A stretch of DNA of 12,500 nt from positions 15,437,117 through 15,449,616 of the forward strand of contig CM060342.1 of the NCBI GenBank assembly GCA_030674155.1, given 5' to 3'. The DNA comes from Stramonita haemastoma. Lineage: Eukaryota; Mollusca; Gastropoda; Neogastropoda; Muricidae. This document shows positions 7,868-12,500 of the stretch, piece by piece. Both the position numbers and the translations under genes were made by a program. The number at the start of each line of letters is the position of its first letter. The first letter of the stretch is position 1. Under the pieces are notes generated by a model. The model saw only the letters and a list, made by a program, of their open reading frames with translations. It was not told the origin of the DNA and did no database searches.

Positions 7868-8450
7868 GGTGGTGGATCGGTGGTCTAAAGGTAACACACC
7901 TGCCTATAAAGCGAAAAGTCCGGGTTTATTCTCAAAGTGTGTAGTTCCCCGTTGGGGCCAGAAACTTTCCCCCTATCCATTAGTGATGAGTGGTGGTCTG
8001 GGTGCTTGTCTTTTGAATAAGACGATAAACCGAGGTCCCATGAGTTACACATAATTATTTAGCGCACGCAAATGGGTACCTGCCTCTTTAGGGTTCAGGA
8101 TGGTTAAGGAGGGAGGGAGGGAGAGGAGCATGTGCTGCTCTTAGTTTGCTGGCCCCTGGAGAAGCTGAGGTCTCTGGCGCCTCGCTCCCCAACGACCATA
8201 AAGGTTATGTGACACCTTTACCTTTTTGTCTTCAAAAGAATCCACGGCAACAAGGGAGTTGTCCCTGGCAAGGTTATGTAAAGAAAAAGCCTCTGTGATA
8301 GGGAAACAAAATTTGTACAGTTGCAGTCAGGAAAAGAAAAAAATAATAATGGGTGGTGCTGTCCTTGTGGCGACGTCCCCTCCTGCCCCGGAGAGCAACC
8401 CTAATTTCACGGAGAGAAATCTGCAGTGACTTAAAGTGGTATACCTTACA
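7868..8450 (+). mobile_element. tRNA-headed mosaic SINE (family B)
   Basis: The head at about 7873-7932 is tRNA-like ('gatcggtggtctaaaggt' in the A-box region and a decayed B box 'cgggtttattctc'). A central block, 'gaataagacgataaaccgag' followed by 'gtccca' (8015-8040), corresponds to 'gaatgagactaaaaaccaag' with 'gccccg' in family A (11991-12016). The 3' domain (about 8239-8450) contains 'ccacggcaacaagggagttg', 'atgggtggtgctg', 'gagagcaaccctaatttcac' and 'gagaaatctgcagtgac', and leads into an ATACA tail. About 165 bp (8070-8238) between the central and 3' domains look foreign to the element. The frames across it are not genes. Confidence 0.72.
8070..8238 (+). mobile_element. Insert within family B SINE, likely tail of another SINE
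   Basis: The segment starts 'tgggtacctgcctcttta', has a (GGGA)n patch near 8108-8123, and ends in 'aaaggttatgtgacacc' and 'tttacctttttgtctt'. It lies between 'gcgcacgcaaa' and 'aaaagaatccacggcaac', which I would expect to be close together in an uninterrupted element; that expectation is from memory of related SINEs. The style of the segment (a 'gggtacc' start and a 'tttaccttt' end) resembles the 3' domain of another tRNA SINE. A template switch during reverse transcription is an alternative to insertion. Confidence 0.45.
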
Positions 8451-9012
8451 ATACAATAGAATACAATACAATACAATACAATACAACAAAACACAACACA
8501 ACAGAATACAATACAATACAATACAACACAATACAATGGAAAAGAATACCATACAATACTACACAACACAACACAATAAAATACAACACAATGCAATACA
8601 ATACAAGACTACACAATACAATACGGTACGATACAATACGATACGAAACAATACAATACGATACAACACAATACAATACAACACAACACAACATAATACG
8701 ATACAACACAATACAACACAATACAATGCAATAAATCACAACACAATACAACAATTAAAATACAACACAGCACACTACAGCACACTACAACACACTACAG
8801 CACACTACACTACACTACACTACACTACACCCCACCCCACCCCATCCCACCCCACTACACTACACCCCACCCCACCCCACCCCACCCCACCCCACCACAC
8901 TACACTACACTACACTACACTACACTACACCGCAGTACAGTACAGTACAGTACAGTACAGTACAGTACATCACACCACACCACACCACACCACACCACAC
9001 TACACTACACTG
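8445..9012 (+). repeat. Pentanucleotide minisatellite grown from SINE tail
   Basis: It begins as the ATACA tail of the family B SINE and continues for about 560 bp in a 5-bp period. Zones differ by unit: ATACA/ACACA with occasional G changes (8445-8755), ACACT (about 8760-8830), ACCCC (about 8830-8893, with a short ACTAC patch inside), ACTAC (about 8895-8930), AGTAC (8933-8968), ACACC (8969-8999) and ACTAC (9000-9011). The Tyr-Asn-Thr and Cys-Ile-Val frames through it are artefacts. Confidence 0.92.
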
Positions 9013-9257
9013 CAAGACAATGGTTTGCAGTCACTCGTACTGTGATTTTGGTTCGAACTGAGAGCAGGGGAATAGTAAGGAATGTGTTGAGGAAAGGGGG
9101 GGGGGGAGGCCGGTGGGGGAGGGGGGGGGTAGTGAGAAGGGAAGTGGATAGGAGACACCATTGATCGACAGAATAGCGGACAAATCTTAATTGAAATAGG
9201 AAACGAAATGACTGTTCACAGAAAAATAAAAAGGTTATAGAAGATGCAGAAAGGTGT

Positions 9258-9260
<3 letters not shown>
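9013..9260. other. No gene seen; G-rich patch
   Basis: Mixed sequence with G-runs at about 9098-9107 and 9119-9129. I find no SINE motif, inverted repeat or credible frame. It separates the pentamer array from the GA run at the end of the minus-strand retroelement. Confidence 0.6.

Positions 9261-9324
<64 letters not shown>
9261..9324. repeat. (GA)n microsatellite at a retroelement 3' end
   Basis: A pure run of about 32 GA units. It directly follows, on the minus strand, the short CGAGTT repeat of the retroelement end described next, so it probably grew from that tail. Confidence 0.93.
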
Positions 9325-9326
<2 letters not shown>

Positions 9327-9573
9327 TGGAACTCGAACTCGAAAGGTTTATTCATGAAAAAAGGCCATTGGCCCATACATGAAGGGGGTTGCCGAATAAC
9401 GATAATTGCTTTAAGCTGACACACGACGCTACTCCAAGCCATGGAAACCACAGCATTGATTAGTAATGTACATCAAGACACGAAACTCTTTACTGTCCAG
9501 ATATGTTACGGCATTCCGAGCCTTTCTTTTGTCCAGTCTTTGTCACACGCACACCCTTAGGTCTAGGCTAGGC
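9325..9573 (-). promoter_or_regulatory. 3' UTR and polyadenylation signal of minus-strand element
   Basis: On the minus strand the stop codon TAG (9576-9574) is followed by about 220 bp of non-coding sequence, then 'tttcatgaataaacc' with an AATAAA signal at 9352-9347. A short tail of two CGAGTT hexamers follows (about 9344-9331), then (TC)n. AATAAA close to a short tandem hexamer is how many animal non-LTR retrotransposons and their SINEs end. A 14-bp perfect palindrome, ggctaggcctagcc, lies over the stop codon (9566-9579). Confidence 0.6.
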
Positions 9574-10470
9574 CTAGCCAAGAAACCGCTGTAATAGTTC
9601 TCTAAGTGTCGCTAAGTCCCTTGAAGCACACGATAGGGTCTCCGTGTGTAGTGTGTTCTGGATTCGCTTCCCATTCCGCAAACTGGCGAGTTTGACACGT
9701 TCCTCTTTTAGCATGTTTTTCTCTTGCTGTTTGACAAACCAGTACACACATACTGGCTCAGTGTCTGGTTGGCATGCGCACTGGATCACAATGTCTTCTG
9801 ACTCACACGTCACAATATCTTCACCGTCTGAATGATGTAGCACGGATTTTCTGAAGTGTGTATTTCTTTGTCTGTCTCTTAGCCTTTTCTGTACGGATCT
9901 ATCAGTTAGAGTAGCCACGTACTGTTTGACATTTCTTGTGTCGAATGCACCAACAATATTATCATCGTTCACCTCAGGCTGCAAAACACACATATCAGCA
10001 CAGTCACTACAATCAGACATACAGGGAGGTTCTAAATCAACCGATGATGGCAACTTAACTGATGTTTTTGTGTTGATGTCCTGTGTGTGTGTTGTTGGTA
10101 GGTCTATTCCATGTGTATCTACACATGCTGTATTCCCCTGTTCTACTCCACTGTCAGGCAGACTCGAGGCACTGAGGACACAGTCACTTTCACACACAAC
10201 ACTTGCCTGCTTCTCTTTATGCTTTCAAGAGCGCTCAACATCTCGTCGTCTTTGAGAAAACGATTTTTTCCTGTAGTACTGTGCTTGTGTGCTGCGATTC
10301 ACTGTTGGATCGGCCATGTTGGTTGACACTGTTGTGTCCACTGGTTTCAGTCGCAAGACAAAAACCACGCTGTCCCCTTCTCCTGCCACTTTCCAGCTGG
10401 AAACTGCATTGTCAGTCAGCAGGGCGCCTAAGGTCCTCTCCACAGCCGCTGGAAGTCCAGTAACTGGCAT
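9574..10470 (-). pseudogene. Unrecognised protein frame with one internal TGA
   Basis: I do not recognise the function. From an ATG at 10470-10468 the minus strand is open for 298 sense or stop codons up to TAG at 9576-9574, broken only by TGA at codon 82 (10227-10225). Both sides of the TGA are in the same frame and keep coding character: a hydrophobic N-terminal part with 'SSWKV' (24-28) and 'VVFVLRLKP' (35-43), a basic patch 'YYRKKSFSQRRRD' (65-77) that continues past the stop as 'KHKEK', a Cys cluster C150-x3-C-x2-C-x3-C161, and a C-terminal part with 'VYWFVKQQ' (242-249) and 'LASLRNGKR' (261-269). I have an impression, unchecked, that the N-terminal motif recurs in multicopy lophotrochozoan proteins. 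The retroelement-like 3' end and surrounding repeats suggest an element-borne or retroposed gene. It could also be an exon of a host gene with the TGA inside an intron, but no GT-AG pair is obvious there. Translation of the upstream Ser-Leu stretch (10550-10653) is unlikely. Confidence 0.6.
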
Positions 10471-10546
10471 TTTTTTTAATGAATTTCTAGTTTTACTGCT
10501 GCTCACAGAAAATGTATGCCCTGTCCGCTTCACTTCTCGTGACCGC

Positions 10547-10549
<3 letters not shown>

Positions 10550-10624
<75 letters not shown>
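10550..10624. repeat. (GA)n microsatellite upstream of the minus-strand frame
   Basis: GA repeats with two slips near 10587-10594. The array is about 80 bp upstream of the ATG of the minus-strand protein frame and gives the in-frame Ser-Leu string there. It may mark the 5' end of the inserted element. Confidence 0.93.
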
Positions 10625-10631
<7 letters not shown>

Positions 10632-10724
10632 TGTTGCCACGAAAAAGTAACATGAGGTTTTAACATTTGATTCAAATTGATTCAATCAGGAAATAATAGC
10701 TGATTGATTGGGAAAAAATGTAAG

Positions 10725-11007
<283 letters not shown>

Positions 11008-11429
11008 TGCAGTGGCTTCCGAAGAGATGATATTGAATGTAATCACTGTCCAAAGTGTTTCAGCAGAAAACTGTCTACGAGCTCCCTAATGAAAAAGCTG
11101 AACACACACACCCCATTGCAGTTGAGCACACTAATAAGCTTTAAAGGTTATTGATACTCTTTTGTATATATATAAATGTGAATATGTGTAACTTTGGGAA
11201 TTAAAGTAATGTTGTTTAAACCGTTTCCATTCCAACAAACGTGCCGTGACTATCAAAGCAAAGAATGGTGACACAGAAATGAATATGCATGACAAATAAT
11301 AATAATAACGATGATGGCCGTCACGTTCACAGACAGGGAGAGAGGAGATGAGAGAGGAAATGAAAGCTAATGGCTTATTCACTCCATTCAGACCCAGTGA
11401 AGACGACTTCTTTTCTGACACGTACGTTC
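11008..11429. other. Unique sequence, no gene seen
   Basis: About 420 bp of mixed, AT-leaning sequence with a short (TA)n patch near 11164-11174 and an (ATA)n patch near 11297-11308. Frames are short and show no domain. Nothing in it matches the SINE families or the 5S-related spacer by eye. Confidence 0.6.
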
Positions 11430-11680
11430 AGTTTCTTATTTATTATATTTTCTTTATTCATTTATTTTATTTATTCATTTATTTTATTTATTTATTTATT
11501 TATTTATTTAGTCATTCATTTATTTATTTATTTATTTAGTTATTCTTTTATATCGCGGATAATGGAATAAGCACTCATGTGCTTTTTTACATCTAGTCCC
11601 CGTGTGTATGCAGTTTTGTAAATCTTGTCATCTGTTCCCACCGGCACACAATGGCCTACTCTTACGAAAAGCGGAACTGA
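11430..11680 (-). mobile_element. 5'-truncated SINE (family A, copy 3) with AAATA tail
   Basis: On the minus strand the copy starts at about 11680 with 'gttccgcttttcg' and runs through 'taagagtaggccattgtgtg', 'ccggtgggaacagatgac', 'catacacacggggactagatg', 'aaaaaagcacatgagtgctt' and 'ccattatccgcgatataaa'. It ends at about 11545 in a long degenerate (TAAA)n/(AAATA)n tail (11430-11545 on the plus strand, TTTAT repeats). Only the 3' half of the family is present. It is inverted relative to copy 4, which starts less than 200 bp away, so the two can pair over roughly 140 bp. Confidence 0.82.
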
Positions 11681-11739
11681 ACTAAGTAGCATCCCCTTCT
11701 TCCTCCCTCTTCCCCTTTCCAGTCAGGAAAGATTGAAAT

Positions 11740-11760
11740 TTAAAGAAAAGTGCCTTATCC
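11740..11760. repeat. Left target-site duplication of SINE copy 4
   Basis: The sequence 'taaagaaaagtgccttatcc' matches 'aaaaaggaaagtgccttttcc' at about 12210-12230 with a few mismatches. The repeat flanks the SINE, but on the left side about 100 bp lie between it and the tRNA-like head. Confidence 0.6.
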
Positions 11761-11860
11761 CCCCTTTTTTCTTCAGGTTGTTTGTTTTGGGGTTGGGCTT
11801 TTTTTCAGGGGGGAGGGGGGGGGGGGGGTTGGGGGTTGGGAAGCATAAAGCTTGAACTTG

Positions 11861-12217
11861 GGGGACAGGATAGCCTAATGGTCAGAACATTGCGCTGGCA
11901 ATTTGACGACCCGAGTTCGATTCCCGTTGGAGGGGATTTTTCCTCTGGAGTTAACATCAGTGCTGACTCCACTCTCCCCACAAGTCTTTCGAATGAGACT
12001 AAAAACCAAGGCCCCGTGTGCGAACGCACGCAGAACATCTTACGCACACGTTAAATCCTGTTCCGCTTTTCGCAAGAGTAGGCCATTGTGTGCCGGTGGG
12101 AACAGATGACAATATTATTTACACAACCGCATACACACGGGGACTGGATGAAAAAAGCACATAAGTGCTTATCCCATTATCCTCAAAATAAAAGAATAAA
12201 AAAAATTTTAAAAAGGA
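11861..12217 (+). mobile_element. Full-length tRNA-derived SINE (family A, copy 4)
   Basis: This is the best-preserved copy and the reference for the family. The head starts 'ggggacaggatagcctaatgg', with an A box matching TRGYNNARNGG at 11871-11881 and a B box 'gagttcgattcc' at 11913-11924, spaced as in tRNA genes; together they form an internal RNA polymerase III promoter. The body carries 'ctctggagttaac', 'tttcgaatgagac' and 'ggccccgtgtg'. The 3' domain runs from 'cagaacatcttacgc' to 'cataagtgcttatcccatta' and ends in 'aaaataaaagaataaa' and an A-rich tail. It is not a tRNA gene: the acceptor ends do not pair and a long non-tRNA body follows. The copy is flanked by a direct repeat of about 20 bp (11740-11760 and 12210-12230). 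It would rely on a partner LINE for mobilisation. Confidence 0.85.
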
Positions 12218-12230
12218 AAGTGCCTTTTCC
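12210..12230. repeat. Right target-site duplication of SINE copy 4
   Basis: It contains 'gaaagtgccttttcc' immediately after the A-rich SINE tail and pairs with 11740-11760. Confidence 0.6.
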
Positions 12231-12500
12231 TGTCTATGGTGTCCTTACCTGGTTTTAATGTCGTTAACTGGGGACTGATCTTCAGCTGCACAAACCTGGT
12301 CCCAAACGTAACCGAAAACGATTTAGAAACTGCCAAACTCATTGTTGTCTATCAACACACATGGATCAATGACCTAAAATGAAGACAACCCCCAAAAAAA
12401 ACCCCTACGACATCTAGAAAAACCTCAGCTGAGACTGTGAACAGAAATGTTTCTAGGGAAAATCTGTTCATTTAGCAGTGCGCATGTTCACAAAGACAAT
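12231..12500. other. Unique sequence, no gene seen
   Basis: About 270 bp of mixed sequence with one A8 run near 12394. No frame, SINE motif or repeat is recognisable before the window ends. Confidence 0.6.

Noticed and set aside
7860..8054. 64-codon frame over the SINE head
   Set aside because: It lies entirely within tRNA-derived and SINE body sequence.
8353..9045. Frame of 230 codons with a Tyr-Asn-Thr repeat protein appearance
   Set aside because: It is translation of a pentamer array, which repeats every five codons in any frame; it starts inside a SINE.
11861..11933. A functional tRNA gene
   Set aside because: A and B boxes are good, but the acceptor ends do not pair and the sequence continues into a SINE body shared with other copies.

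Overview
The window looks like intergenic, repeat-dominated nuclear DNA from an animal. The dense (CA)n, (GA)n and (CAGA)n microsatellites, several tRNA-headed SINEs with shared central and 3' domains, AATAAA-ended retroelement tails and ATACA pentamer tails all point to an invertebrate. A mollusc, probably a gastropod, is my best guess from remembered SINE types; this is inference. Nothing looks prokaryotic: I see no operon, ribosome binding site, CRISPR array or insertion sequence. Almost every long open frame is a by-product of a simple repeat (His-Thr, Cys-Val, Leu-Ser, Arg-Glu or Thr-Asp-Arg-Gln strings).

Layout. 1-2663: A-rich DNA, compound microsatellites and a polypyrimidine tract, ending in a (TG)n/(CG)n/G25 block. 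2664-3163: a SINE with an ATACA tail, carrying a second, 5'-truncated SINE inserted in that tail with a visible target-site duplication. 3164-3777: unique sequence without a gene. 3779-7016: a tandem array with a period of about 850-930 bp. Its units hold recognisable but degraded 5S rRNA sequence on the minus strand, each followed on the plus strand by a (GA)n then (CAGA)n block and a conserved spacer. The third unit is broken by a minus-strand SINE. 7357-7866: a large imperfect inverted repeat with arms of about 190 bp, probably a foldback or MITE-like element. 7868-9012: a tRNA-headed mosaic SINE whose ATACA tail has grown into a pentanucleotide minisatellite of about 560 bp. 9325-10470: on the minus strand, the only convincing protein-coding sequence, a 298-codon frame with one internal TGA, followed by a retroelement-like 3' end with AATAAA. 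10550-11007: more GA/CAGA blocks. 11430-12230: two more copies of the main SINE family in opposite orientations, one full-length with long target-site duplications.

No set of genes works together here. The content is a record of retroposition: one SINE family appears four times in different states, a second shares parts with it, and a relic 5S-like array and a foldback element supply the remaining structure. The observations I find most worth following are the 5S-derived array, the inverted-repeat element, the nested and mosaic SINEs, and the unrecognised protein with its single internal stop.
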